A stretch of DNA of 64,000 nt from Planctomycetota bacterium. GTDB lineage: Bacteria; Planctomycetota; PUPC01; JACPCR01. The stretch lies in assembly GCA_016179685.1 (NCBI GenBank), contig JACPCR010000062.1:62001-126000 (forward strand). The letters run 5' to 3'. Positions within the stretch are counted from its first letter, which is position 1, and each line of letters starts with the position of its first letter. Positions 55,690 through 64,000 of this stretch are shown here, one piece after another. Under the pieces are notes generated by a model, which saw nothing but the letters and a program-made list of their open reading frames with translations, was not told the origin of the DNA and ran no database searches. The translations under genes were made by a program, and so were the position numbers.

Positions 55690-56852
55690 TATCCAGGTAT
55701 ATGAGCCTCCAGCAGACGCCTGAAGTCCTCCTCCGTGCAGGGGCGTGGATTGGTCTTGTGGCAGTGATCGGCCAGGCACAGGGGCAGCATCCGGTCGATG
55801 TGTTCCCGCCGTGCGCCGATGGCGGACAGGTCCCTGGGAATGCCCAACTCACGATTCAGGGATCGGACGAAGGCGATGAAGGAGCGGCCGCACTCCTCAT
55901 CGCTGAGTCCGGCGGTCTCGATGTTGGCGGCGCGCGCCAAGATGCGGAAGCGCGGGAGCGCGGCCTGGAAGTTGAATTCGAGAGAGGCCGGCAGCAGGAT
56001 GGCGTTCGTCGTGCCGTGGTGTCCGCCCACGACCGAGCCGATGGGATGGGACAGGGAATGAACGATGCCGAGTCCCTTGGCGAAACCGATGCCGCCGATG
56101 AGCGCCGCGATCATCATTCGGCCACGGGCCTCGACGTCCCGCCCGTTGCGGTAGGCCCGGACGAGGTTATCGGAGGCCAGGCGCAGGCCCTCAAGCGCCA
56201 TGCCATCGACCAGCGGGTGAAACCGCGGGGCGAGGTACTCCTCGACGCAATGAGTGAAGGCGTCCATGCCCGTGCCCGCGGTCAGGAAAGGCGGGAGATC
56301 GAGCGTCAAGTCCGGATCGCTGATCGAGAACGAGGCATAGAACCGTTCGCCGGCGACAGCGACCTTGGCCCCGGACGGTCGCACGATGATCAGGGCGCCG
56401 CGCCCGGTCTCGCTTCCGGTGCCGGCGGTGGTCGGGACGGCGGCCAGTGGCGGCAGGGGCCCCGTGATCTTGTTCCAGCCGCCGGCTTCGAGCGCGTACT
56501 CCGCCAGGGGCAGAGGATGATTCACCTTCAGGCGGATACCCTTGGCGACGTCGAGGGCGCTGCCGCCGCCGAGGCCGACGATGCCGTCGCAGCCTTCCGA
56601 GCCGTAGATGCCCAGCCCGGCCAGGACATTCTCTTCCGTCGGATTAGGGTCGACCTCATCGAAGCGAGGTCCCTGGAGTCCGGCGAGGGCGAGGAGATGC
56701 TGGACGTGCCCAGCAAGGCCGGCCTTGACGAGGCCGCGATCGGTCACCAGGAGCGGACGCCGCACCTGGAGGGCCTTGAGCTGGCCGGGGAGCTCCTCGA
56801 CCGATCCGGGTCCGAAGAGAATTTTGTTCGGGAAGACGAAAGTGTTGAGCAT
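55689..56852 (-). CDS. Iron-containing alcohol dehydrogenase
   Basis: 387 residues. P-N-K-I-L-F-G-P-G-S (about 8-17), V-G-L-G-G-G-S-A-L-D-V-A-K (about 92-104), T-T-A-G-T-G-S-E (about 141-148), D-A-F-T-H-C-V-E-E-Y (about 197-206), H-S-L-S-H-P-I-G (about 266-273), H-G-T-T-N-A-I-L-L-P (about 280) supply the NAD-binding loop and metal ligands (Asp, His, His, His). Oxidises or reduces an alcohol/aldehyde; specificity unknown. Sits 34 bases after the DapA-like gene, so the pair may form a two-step pathway. Confidence 0.93.
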   Translation of the reverse strand: MLNTFVFPNKILFGPGSVEELPGQLKALQVRRPLLVTDRGLVKAGLAGHVQHLLALAGLQGPRFDEVDPNPTEENVLAGLGIYGSEGCDGIVGLGGGSALDVAKGIRLKVNHPLPLAEYALEAGGWNKITGPLPPLAAVPTTAGTGSETGRGALIIVRPSGAKVAVAGERFYASFSISDPDLTLDLPPFLTAGTGMDAFTHCVEEYLAPRFHPLVDGMALEGLRLASDNLVRAYRNGRDVEARGRMMIAALIGGIGFAKGLGIVHSLSHPIGSVVGGHHGTTNAILLPASLEFNFQAALPRFRILARAANIETAGLSDEECGRSFIAFVRSLNRELGIPRDLSAIGARREHIDRMLPLCLADHCHKTNPRPCTEEDFRRLLEAHIPG

Positions 56853-56886
56853 AAGGGGATGCCCGGTGAGATTTCAGCGGCGGGGG

Positions 56887-57951
56887 TCACGCCGAGACAT
56901 AGGACAAGGCATCCCAGATGCGGTCGTCGGCCAGGCGATCCTCGATGCGGACGCCGAACGCGTCCTCGATGGGCTGGAGGATGCGAGGGTCGCGCCGGTG
57001 GGCCTCCCGCGCCGCGTCGCGGACCATCCGCACCCCGGAGGCGGTCATCCGTCCCAGGGGCTTCCGGCAGGGTCCAGCCGGCATCCCCAATCCGTTCATC
57101 AAGGTCTTGATCCCCAGCGGATTCCGGAACTTATCGGTGACCGTCGAGGAAACTCCCCGCGGGAGGGTTCGGGCGTTGGCCGCTTTCACCGTGACGATGC
57201 CGAAGAGGGGCGAGAGAGCCTCCTGCAGCCGCCGCGCCTCGGCCAAGTCGTCGGACAGGAACGCCCGCGTCATGCGCTCCACGGCGGCCGGGGCGACATT
57301 GGTCACGACGGAGATCACCCCCGAGGCCTGGATGGCAGGGTCCGCCATCATCTTGAAGGTCAGGTCGTCATCGCCGCTGAGAATCTGGAAGGACTTACCG
57401 CAGAGCTCGCGGGTCCTGCGCATCCGGTCCAGGTTGCCCGTAGCTTCCTTGACGGCATGTACGCCACCGTAGTTCTGGGCGAGGATCGCCAGGTCTTCCA
57501 CGGAAAGCTCGCAGCCGGTCCGGCCCGGAATGACATAAGGAACGAGGGTGACGCCGGGCACGGCATCGAGGACGGCGGCGTAGTACTCCCGGCGCAGCTC
57601 GAGGGAGGAGGGGCCGTTGTAGTAGCAATCGACGAGGAGGACGGCGTCGGCGCCGGCGCGGTGCGCATGCCGCGAGCCCTCGATGGCCTCGGCCGTCGAG
57701 TTGCTGCCCGTGCCCGCCAAAAGACGAGTCCGGCCCCGCGCGGCCTCGATCGCCCGATCGATGACCGCCTCGTGCTCCTCCCAGGTCAGAGTCGGGGACT
57801 CGCCCGTTGTTCCGACGGGCAGAATCCCGGTGATGCCGCTGGCGACCTGGAAGTCGATGTTCCGGCTGAAGCCGTCCCAGTCCACGCTGCCATCTGGTTT
57901 GAACGGAGTGACAAGCGCCGTCCATGCGCCGTCGAATCGGAACGCAGCCAT
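56887..57951 (-). CDS. DapA-like aldolase (dihydrodipicolinate synthase family)
   Basis: 354 residues. G-T-T-G-E-S-P-T-L (47-55), Y-V-I-P-G-R-T-G (139-146) with Tyr139, and H-A-V-K-E-A-T-G (165-172), with Lys168 for the Schiff base. The C-terminus is longer than in DapA (about 290) and ends with R-I-W-D-A-L-S-Y-V. Could be an N-acetylneuraminate lyase-type or a dehydratase/aldolase acting on a sugar acid. Followed by the alcohol dehydrogenase gene, which suggests linked steps. Lysine synthesis is less likely in this context. Confidence 0.88.
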   Translation of the reverse strand: MAAFRFDGAWTALVTPFKPDGSVDWDGFSRNIDFQVASGITGILPVGTTGESPTLTWEEHEAVIDRAIEAARGRTRLLAGTGSNSTAEAIEGSRHAHRAGADAVLLVDCYYNGPSSLELRREYYAAVLDAVPGVTLVPYVIPGRTGCELSVEDLAILAQNYGGVHAVKEATGNLDRMRRTRELCGKSFQILSGDDDLTFKMMADPAIQASGVISVVTNVAPAAVERMTRAFLSDDLAEARRLQEALSPLFGIVTVKAANARTLPRGVSSTVTDKFRNPLGIKTLMNGLGMPAGPCRKPLGRMTASGVRMVRDAAREAHRRDPRILQPIEDAFGVRIEDRLADDRIWDALSYVSA

Positions 57952-58120
57952 GAGCGAGCCTCCGGCGGTTAGTCGCTTGAATTCACGATGGAGAGCCAGG
58001 CGAGCGTGCAGCGCCAGCCGAATGCGGGCGCGGAGACGTTACAACCTGAGCCTCGGATCGTAGAATAGCGGGAGCGGAGGGGGAGTCAAGACTGTTCCGG
58101 CCTGGAGATCGAGGCGAGCG

Positions 58121-59464
58121 ATGAGCGGCGGAAGCATGCCTCGAAAGACGGCTATCCTGGCGGGCCTATTTCTGGTCTCACTGCTTCTGCGCCTGCTCTG
58201 GGTCTTGCAGATTCTGCCGGACCGCCAGCGGGTGATGGGCGGTGACGGAGAGGACTACTACGAACTGGCGATGAACGTGGCGCGGGGCCGGGGCATGGTC
58301 GCCCGGCCCCTGACAACCGGCGCGGACACGGACTCGGGCGCGCGGCTCGTCGCCACGGCCAGGCGCCCGCCGCTGTATCCCCTGTTTGCCGCGGCCGTGA
58401 TGTCCCTGGGCGTCCCGTTCCTCGGCGGCCGGGCCTACGAGCACTACGAGACCGTGGTGGTTTTCCAGGCCGTGCTGGACGCGTGCACCACGCTCCTGGT
58501 CTTCGCGCTGGCCCGGGAATGGGCCGGGGGATGGCGCGCCGGGCTGGCGGCCGCGGCCGCTTATGCCTTGAATTTCTACGTCATCCAGTTCGTCTCGGAA
58601 TTCATGACGGAGGCGCTGTTCTTTTTCCTTCAGACGCTCGGGCTGCTTCTCCTGGCCTGGACCGTTCGGGCCGAGTCACCCTGCGCCACCCGGGCCGCAC
58701 TCGCCGGCGCCGTCCTGGGACTCGCCACGCTGGCCCGGCCGGTGCCGCTGCTGTTCGCTCCACTGGCCGCGGCCTGGCTGTTCCTCTCCCTCCGAGGATG
58801 GGCCGGCGCGCGCCGGGCGACCCTCGCCGCCGTCCTGTTCCTCCTCGCCTTCGCCCTCACCCTCCTCCCGTGGAGCGCCCGAAACCGCGCCGTGCTCGGT
58901 AAATGGGTGCCGGTCTCCACGATCGGGGGACAGACCCTCTACTACTCCAGCCACGAGACGTCCGGGGGGCGCTGGACGCCTCTGCCTCTGCCGCCGGAGG
59001 CGCAGAACTTGTCCGAGGTCGAGCTCGAGGCCTATTACTATCGCAAGACTTGGGAATTCATGTCGGCCCATCCGGCGGCCGCGCTTCGCAACGCGGTCTT
59101 CAAGTTTTTCCAGTTCTATTACGTCTTCTACCCCGAGTACGACTTCTTCTTCGGCATCACGTTCTTCCTCGCTGTTCCGGGCGCCTGGCTCTACTTCCGC
59201 GGCGATGGGAGGAACTGGCTGCCGCTGGGGCTCATCGTGTACAGCACGCTGCTCGGCATGGTCTTCCTGGGCATCCCGAGGTATCGGGCGCCGCTCCTCC
59301 CCTGTTTCCTCGTCTATGCAGGCTACTACGCGGGAAGCTTCCTGTGGCCTGAGATTGAGAAGCCCGACGGACGACACCTCCTCTACGCCGCCGCGGTCCT
59401 CGCTGCCAACGGCCTGCTCGTGGTCTTTGCCGAGCCGGTTCGGGCGCTGCTCAAGTCGCTGTGA
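58121..59464 (+). CDS. Glycosyltransferase 39-like membrane protein (ArnT/PMT type)
   Basis: 447 residues, ATG 58121 with GGAGATCGAGGCG upstream. Membrane segment about 12-30, then G-G-D-G-E-D-Y-Y-E-L-A (about 42-52) as the external acidic catalytic loop, A-R-R-P-P-L-Y-P-L-F-A (about 78-88) and about nine more hydrophobic segments. The family moves sugars from polyprenyl donors to lipid or protein on the outer side. The acceptor is unknown; no neighbouring glycan genes. Confidence 0.82.
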   Translation: MSGGSMPRKTAILAGLFLVSLLLRLLWVLQILPDRQRVMGGDGEDYYELAMNVARGRGMVARPLTTGADTDSGARLVATARRPPLYPLFAAAVMSLGVPFLGGRAYEHYETVVVFQAVLDACTTLLVFALAREWAGGWRAGLAAAAAYALNFYVIQFVSEFMTEALFFFLQTLGLLLLAWTVRAESPCATRAALAGAVLGLATLARPVPLLFAPLAAAWLFLSLRGWAGARRATLAAVLFLLAFALTLLPWSARNRAVLGKWVPVSTIGGQTLYYSSHETSGGRWTPLPLPPEAQNLSEVELEAYYYRKTWEFMSAHPAAALRNAVFKFFQFYYVFYPEYDFFFGITFFLAVPGAWLYFRGDGRNWLPLGLIVYSTLLGMVFLGIPRYRAPLLPCFLVYAGYYAGSFLWPEIEKPDGRHLLYAAAVLAANGLLVVFAEPVRALLKSL

Positions 59465-59494
59465 GAAATACAATCCATAGGGTTTTGCATTTCT
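59464..59494 (+). terminator. Hairpin at the end of the glycosyltransferase gene
   Basis: AGAAATaCAA at 59464 pairs with TTGcATTTCT at 59485-59494. It starts at the last base of the stop codon and has an imperfect stem with A/T-rich ends; termination is inference. Confidence 0.4.
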
Positions 59495-59558
59495 TGACAG
59501 GCCCTAAGAGCAGGCTAGAGCGGGCGGTCCGCTGCTTGGCCCGCCGCAGAATCGGACC

Positions 59559-59646
59559 ATGAGACCAGCGCAAGCGGCGGCGCACACTTCGAGAACTGTG
59601 CGGACGCGGGCCGGCCATGGGACCAGCACAAGCCGGCGCGCACACT
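59559..59646. repeat. Two 30-base direct repeats in the gap
   Basis: ATGAGACCAGCGCAAGCGGCGGCGCACACT (59559-59588) is repeated as ATGGGACCAGCACAAGCCGGCGCGCACACT (59617-59646), 25 of 30 identities, 58 bases apart. No other function is visible. Confidence 0.7.
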
Positions 59647-59742
59647 GCTCTGGTGGAATTCGCTCGTTTTTCTGTATCATGAAACACGGGCTGGGTTGAG
59701 TGGAATTTGCTGTGACCCCAGTTGGACCGGACTTCGTGGGAC

Positions 59743-62241
59743 ATGTCCGACCCTCAATCTGATCCTGAATCCGACCCGAAGCGCGAGCCTTCGGATCAGC
59801 CGGAAATTCCCTCCCGGCCGGCCGAGGGCGCAGGAGTCACCGCGGCTTCGGGCGACCGAGGTTCAACAAAGTCTCCCGCCGGCGAGAATGCCGGGAGCGC
59901 GCCGGGGGAGCGCGCCGGGTCAGGCGATTCGACGCCCCGTGTCCCGGATGGAGAGAGGGAGGGTATTAGAGGGGCCGCGCCTCCACCGGCTGGAACGGAA
60001 TCCGGCGCGGCGACGCCGGACTCCACGGGCGGCCGGGAAGGCGGAGGGACGCCGGGCGCGCCGTTCGGAGGGTCGGCAGCCGCCTCACCAGCATCCCCGC
60101 CGTGGCTTGTACTCTATGACGCGGAATGCCCGTTCTGCTGTCACGAGGCCCGGGTGACCCACGACTTGAGTGCGGGCCGGACGGCGCTGGTGGCCTGGCC
60201 CGAAGCGGCGGGTCTCGAGGCGGTGCGGAAGGCGGGGCTCGACCCCGGGTCAGGCCGCGGCCGCGTGATATTTCTGGGGCCTGACGGTCGGCCTTATGAG
60301 GGCGCGGCGGGCCGGGCGCAGGCTCTCCTCCTGCGGCCGGGCACCGGCCGCCTGGCTGCGGCCTATCGTGTGCCTGGGTGGCGCTGGCTGCTCCACCAGA
60401 TCGTGGGGCCGCGTGCCTGGGGCGTCATTGCGGCCAGCGGACCGAACGTCGGACGCGATCCGTGCGAACGGCACGGCTTCGGACGCCGCCCGGACCCGCA
60501 GGCCGCGCCGACGTATGGCCGGAGTGCGGACCTCTTCCTGCACGGGCTCGCCATCATCCACCTTGTGGCGTTCCTCTCCCTCTTCGTGCAGGTCCGCCAC
60601 CTGATAGGCGACCAGGGTCTGCTGCCGGCCCGGGACTATCTGGCCGCGCTCGAGAAGGGGCTTGCCCGAAACCGGGAGATGCTCGCCCGCGCACAGGCCT
60701 CGACGGGAAATCAGAGCCCTTCGGCCGCCGAAAAGCATGCCCTGGAAAGGAACATTTTTCAGCTCCGGGCGCTGCTCCTCTGCGCGGGGCCCTTCCACTG
60801 GATCGATCCCGGCGACGGCGGCCTCCGGGCCGTGGCCCTCGCCGGCGCGCTCCTCTCCCTCGGCGTCCTTCTCCGGGTGTTCCCCCGGCTCTGCCTCGCA
60901 CTCCATCTCTGGCTCTACCTCTCCCTGACCATCCTCTGCCAGCATTTTCTGGGATTCCAGTGGGACAACCTGCTGCTCGAATCCACTTTTCTCGCCCTCC
61001 TGCTCCCGATGAGAAGCCGGTCGGCCCGATCGCCCCTGAGCGCGCCCCGGCCCTGCCTGGTGCCTCACCCGGCCGTCGTGTTCCTCATGCAGTGGCTTCT
61101 CTTCCGGCTCTATTTTGAGTCGGGCCTCAGCAAGGTACTCGCCGGCGTCAAAGGCGGCTGGCTGGACCTCACGGCCATGAATGACTACTATGACACCGCT
61201 CCTCTGCCGACCTGGGTCGGATGGCACTTCCATCACCTGCCGGAACGCGTCCACCAGTGGGAGAGCCTGATGACGTTGCTGGTCGAGATCATCCTGCCGG
61301 TCTTCATCTTTGCCGGCAGGCCCTACCGCCGTGTTCTCCTGGTTCTATTCACCGCCCTTCAACTTCTGATCCTGCTCACCGGGAACTATGCTTTTTTCAA
61401 CTATCTCTCGCTCCTGTTGAACCTTTTCCTGCTGGACGACGAGGACTGGGCGCTGCTGGCGTCGCCCTGTTCTCGGCTGACCGCGGGTCCGCGCCGTTGG
61501 CTCGGATCGCATTTTGGGCGTGCCATGGACGGCCCGCCGCCGGTCCGGCTCGCGGTGCCGCGCTGGCGGGCCCGCCTGGCCACGGCCATCCTCGTCCCGA
61601 TCGCCGCCATCCTGTTCGCCGCGTCGCTTCTCTCCTTCTCTCTCTTCGTCCTGGCGGTCCCCGATTTCCGGGCCGAGACTCCCCGGACCCTCGTGCACAC
61701 GCTCCACGAGGTCCACGACCTCTACGAGACCTTCCGCGTGGTGAACGTTTATCACCTCTTCGCCAACATGACGCGGGACAGAGTCATGGTGGAAATCGAG
61801 GGCAGCGACGACACGTTGGAGTGGAAGCCGTATCGATTTCATTACGCCCCGGGCGATACCCGCCGCCGGCCGGGCTTTGTTGCGCCACACCAGCCGCGCT
61901 TCGATTTCCAGCTCTGGTTTCTCGCCTTCACGACGAGCGGGGTCCCCAGCAGCTCCACGCGGCCGCTCTCGCATCCGTATCAGTACTGGTATCAGACACG
62001 GAAGCAGATGCCCCTGGGACGGGAATACTTCCTCGTCCTGCTCCAGAAGCTGCTCAGGGACCCCGCCAGCGTTTCCTATTTCTTCTCCGAGATGCCTCCA
62101 TTCAAGGACGGCCCGCCGCGGTATCTCCGTCTCGCCTTCTATGACTATCACATGAGCAGTCCCGAGACGTTCCAGAAGACCGGAGAATTCTGGACACGCA
62201 AGCTGGTAGGCTACGATTACGCGCTGATCCGTCGGGAGTAG
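59743..62241 (+). CDS. DCC (DUF393) thiol-disulfide domain fused to a lipase-maturation-factor-like protein
   Basis: 832 residues from ATG 59743 (an open TTG seven codons upstream is less likely). Residues about 1-115 are proline/glycine/acidic low complexity. V-L-Y-D-A-E-C-P-F-C-C (about 124-134) with C-x-x-C is the DUF393 DCC motif. From about 260: L-F-L-H-G-L-A-I-I-H-L-V-A-F-L (membrane), then a family-specific set of membrane helices and W-x-D-N-x-L-L-E-S (about 405), ending with a C-terminal W-E/H-Y-A-P-G-D-like stretch, typical of lipase maturation factor 1/2. It may act in lipoprotein or lipase folding/disulfide chemistry at the membrane. Stop followed by a hairpin. Confidence 0.85.
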   Translation: MSDPQSDPESDPKREPSDQPEIPSRPAEGAGVTAASGDRGSTKSPAGENAGSAPGERAGSGDSTPRVPDGEREGIRGAAPPPAGTESGAATPDSTGGREGGGTPGAPFGGSAAASPASPPWLVLYDAECPFCCHEARVTHDLSAGRTALVAWPEAAGLEAVRKAGLDPGSGRGRVIFLGPDGRPYEGAAGRAQALLLRPGTGRLAAAYRVPGWRWLLHQIVGPRAWGVIAASGPNVGRDPCERHGFGRRPDPQAAPTYGRSADLFLHGLAIIHLVAFLSLFVQVRHLIGDQGLLPARDYLAALEKGLARNREMLARAQASTGNQSPSAAEKHALERNIFQLRALLLCAGPFHWIDPGDGGLRAVALAGALLSLGVLLRVFPRLCLALHLWLYLSLTILCQHFLGFQWDNLLLESTFLALLLPMRSRSARSPLSAPRPCLVPHPAVVFLMQWLLFRLYFESGLSKVLAGVKGGWLDLTAMNDYYDTAPLPTWVGWHFHHLPERVHQWESLMTLLVEIILPVFIFAGRPYRRVLLVLFTALQLLILLTGNYAFFNYLSLLLNLFLLDDEDWALLASPCSRLTAGPRRWLGSHFGRAMDGPPPVRLAVPRWRARLATAILVPIAAILFAASLLSFSLFVLAVPDFRAETPRTLVHTLHEVHDLYETFRVVNVYHLFANMTRDRVMVEIEGSDDTLEWKPYRFHYAPGDTRRRPGFVAPHQPRFDFQLWFLAFTTSGVPSSSTRPLSHPYQYWYQTRKQMPLGREYFLVLLQKLLRDPASVSYFFSEMPPFKDGPPRYLRLAFYDYHMSSPETFQKTGEFWTRKLVGYDYALIRRE

Positions 62242-62242
62242 C

Positions 62243-62282
62243 ACACGCGTACGGAGGTGCGGGTGCGCTTCGGCATCCGTGT
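62243..62282. terminator. Hairpin between convergent genes
   Basis: Degenerate member of the GTGC-GGRT-GCRC hairpin family (arms of 18, about 12 of 18 pairs) starting two bases after the stop of the DCC/LMF gene and 22 bases before the PhyH stop. Could serve both genes. Confidence 0.5.
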
Positions 62283-62303
62283 ACGAGTTGAGGCAGTGCT
62301 TCG

Positions 62304-63170
62304 CTAACGGCTCTGGGCTTTTGCGAAGAACGGCTTCTCGAGATAGGTTTGGACCTCGTAAATCGAGCCGGAGCGTTCCGGGTAAGGCCGTGGAATCCGG
62401 ATGGGGATGGGGGTCAAGCGCGGCTCGCGGGTGGGCTCGCCGCGCAGGATGCAGGCATTGAAGGCGTTCCAGTCGGGCACGCCGAGCAGGGGCCACGCGT
62501 CCACCGCGCAGTACTGGAAGAGGAGCAGACGCCGGGGCCGCTTCGAGCGATTCGGCGCCGATCCGTGCAGCAGGCGTGCATGATGCAGCGAAATGCCGCC
62601 GGCGGGGACCTCCACGGGGACGGCCGACTCGGGCTGAAACCGCGAATCCGTGACGGCGCCGATGAAGACCCCGTTCTGGTGATGGTCGTAGATGGGACCG
62701 CGGTGCGATCCGGGTATGACCAGGAGACACCCGTTCTCCTGTGTCATGTCGTCCATGGCAACGCCCACGGCGAGAAGGTCGTCGTTCGTATGGGGATAGA
62801 AGGCGAAGTCCTGATGCCACTCGACCGGGCTTCCGAACTCCGGCGACTTCATGTTCAGCTTGTCCCCGTTGTACCGAATGGCCGGACCGATGAGCTGCCC
62901 GACGAGGTCCAGAATCCGGGGATGCCGCAACGTCCTGTCGTAGACCGCGTGCTGGCGGGTGGGGCTCTTCAGTCGCCTCAGCTTCGGAGTCTCCGGGGTG
63001 TGGCCCGGCTCGAGGTCGAACACCTCGTCATGCTGAGTGACGCTGCGGGACTTTTCTACAAACTCGTCCGTCACCCGGCGGAGCTCCTCGATCTCGGCCT
63101 GTGTGAGAACGTTTTCGACGGCGATGTAGCCCCGGGAATGATAGGACTCGATCTGCTTCGGGCTGAGCAT
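62304..63170 (-). CDS. Phytanoyl-CoA dioxygenase family protein (PhyH)
   Basis: 288 residues from ATG 63170 (AAGGA upstream; the open frame continues earlier but with no ribosome site). W-H-Q-D-F-A-F (about 118-124) gives the Fe(II) His-x-Asp and H-H-A-R-L-L-H-G-S (about 193-201) the distal His; R-x-x-L-L-F (about 210) supplies the 2-oxoglutarate Arg-type residue. D-x-x-T-Q-E-N-G-C-L-L-V-I-P-G-S-H (about 139) is the family core. A non-haem iron, 2-oxoglutarate oxygenase; substrate unknown. Confidence 0.92.
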   Translation of the reverse strand: MLSPKQIESYHSRGYIAVENVLTQAEIEELRRVTDEFVEKSRSVTQHDEVFDLEPGHTPETPKLRRLKSPTRQHAVYDRTLRHPRILDLVGQLIGPAIRYNGDKLNMKSPEFGSPVEWHQDFAFYPHTNDDLLAVGVAMDDMTQENGCLLVIPGSHRGPIYDHHQNGVFIGAVTDSRFQPESAVPVEVPAGGISLHHARLLHGSAPNRSKRPRRLLLFQYCAVDAWPLLGVPDWNAFNACILRGEPTREPRLTPIPIRIPRPYPERSGSIYEVQTYLEKPFFAKAQSR

Positions 63171-63307
63171 GGCGGGTTTCCTTGCGCCTGGGGAGAAATG
63201 GATTTTCACGGAGTCATCGAGTCTAATAGTATAGAAACATTCGCCGGGCAATCGAGCGGGTCTGACCCGCTTGCTCCTTCGGTCCACTCGCTTTCTGAGG
63301 TGGTTTC

Positions 63308-64000
63308 ATGGTCGCTATCCGAGACGTTCGAGGCATTCTCACCGCTCCCGCCGGCATCAACCTGGTCGTGGTCAAGGTCGAGACCTCCGAGCCGGGTCTG
63401 TACGGTCTCGGCTGCGCCACCTTCACGCAGCGTTACCTGGCCGTGGAGGCGGCGCTGATGGAACATATCCGGCCGCTGGTCATCGGCCGGGACTCGGACC
63501 GGATCGAGGAGTTGTTCCAGCTCATGATGATCAACGGCTACTGGCGCAACGGCCCCGTGCTGAACAATGCCATTTCCGGCGTGGACATGGCCTTGTGGGA
63601 CCTCAAGGCGAAGCGAGCCGGGATGCCGCTCCACGACCTGCTGGGCGGGCGGTGCCGCGAGGGTGCGGCCGTCTATCGCCACGCGGATGGAAGGGACCCG
63701 AAAGAAGTCGAAGACAACGTCCGGCGCTTCATGGAGGAGGGCGTGCGTTACGTCCGGGTGCAGTGCGGGGGCTACGGCGGCGTGCGGCACGACGGGGACC
63801 GTCCGGAGGGCGCCCCCGAGGGTGCCTACTATCACCCGCGGCGTTATACGCGTGCCGCGGTGGCGGCCATCGAGCATGTCCGGAATCGCATCGGCGACGA
63901 GGTCGAGCTGCTCCACGACGTGCATGAACGCCTGTTCCCCGCCGAAGCGGTCGAGCTCGCACGCGAGCTGGAGAAGTTCAGGCTCTACTTCCTCGAGGAC
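63308..64000 (+). CDS. ManD-type mannonate dehydratase/enolase superfamily (partial)
   Basis: 231 residues from ATG 63308 to the window edge, open throughout. N-terminal G-I-N-L-V-V-V-K-V-E-T-S-E-P-G-L-Y-G-L-G-C-A-T-F (about 17-40), I-N-G-Y-W-R-N-G-P-V-L-N-N-A-I-S-G-V-D-M-A-L-W-D (about 77-100), H-D-V-H-E-R-L (about 209-215) with the magnesium Asp. This is the ManD/RspA subgroup of the enolase superfamily, dehydrating D-mannonate or a related aldonate. It points away from the PhyH gene; about 50 bases of promoter space. Fits the sugar-related genes upstream in the host region. Confidence 0.88.
   Translation, partial: MVAIRDVRGILTAPAGINLVVVKVETSEPGLYGLGCATFTQRYLAVEAALMEHIRPLVIGRDSDRIEELFQLMMINGYWRNGPVLNNAISGVDMALWDLKAKRAGMPLHDLLGGRCREGAAVYRHADGRDPKEVEDNVRRFMEEGVRYVRVQCGGYGGVRHDGDRPEGAPEGAYYHPRRYTRAAVAAIEHVRNRIGDEVELLHDVHERLFPAEAVELARELEKFRLYFLED

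Noticed and set aside
56887..57951. Lysine-biosynthesis dapA
   Set aside because: Longer C-terminus and sugar/alcohol enzyme neighbours; only family membership is claimed.

Overview
The window is high-GC bacterial DNA holding most of an integrated, contractile-tailed (myovirus-type) prophage (about 1 to 51,493; the left end lies outside the window), followed by host chromosome (about 51,554 to 64,000). The junction is a tRNA-Asn(GTT) gene on the - strand. The last codons of a large serine recombinase run into the 3' end of that tRNA, which is the classic geometry of integration at a tRNA 3' end. The host is not identifiable with certainty. Two MalFG-type sugar permeases, a DapA-like aldolase, a ManD-type dehydratase, a PhyH dioxygenase and a DCC/lipase-maturation-factor fusion would fit Planctomycetota, Latescibacterota, Hydrogenedentota or a similar lineage, but this is inference.

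Prописать layout: almost all prophage genes lie on the - strand, so the phage reads from right to left. Region 49.4-45.5 kb is a regulatory/accessory block: XRE repressor, ImmA-type protease, HNH protein with a glycine zipper, a SAP-domain protein, a winged-helix/zinc protein and a Com-like zinc protein. Region 45.4-35.2 kb is replication and recombination: sigma-like protein, PD-(D/E)XK nuclease, RecA-fold ATPase, DUF669 protein with an SSB-like tip, RecD2-type helicase, ERCC4 nuclease, a 1000-residue DnaG-primase/MCM-helicase fusion, SpoVG-like and Gam-like proteins. Region 34.8-33.0 kb is the terminase. Region 24.6-17.3 kb holds portal, MuF-type protein, a methyltransferase/LigD-phosphoesterase-like/methyltransferase fusion, protease with nested scaffold, and capsid. 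Region 17.3-1 kb holds a zinc-ribbon methyltransferase, connectors, sheath, tube, frameshifted chaperone pair, tape measure, baseplate and tail fibre.

The terminase-to-portal block is interrupted at 24.7-32.2 kb. Here a seven-gene + strand operon with its own good promoter (TTGACA-17-GATACT) runs against the phage: excisionase-type HTH, substrate-binding protein, ABC ATPase, permease, a two-domain nucleoside-phosphorylase-fold protein, and two paralogous radical SAM enzymes related to the TatD-linked type. It is closed off by a convergent, C-terminally short serine recombinase. I see no established system with this gene set and it is the best candidate in the window for an undescribed cargo, salvage or defence module.

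Other prominent structures are a canonical -1 frameshift signal in the tail chaperone gene, a scaffold gene nested in-frame in the protease gene, a pair of REP-like inverted elements that encode the primase C-terminus, a DUF4406-like gene broken by a 7-base duplication, a catalytically degenerate resolvase overlapping the active integrase, and host 3'-end hairpins that recur just after stop codons.
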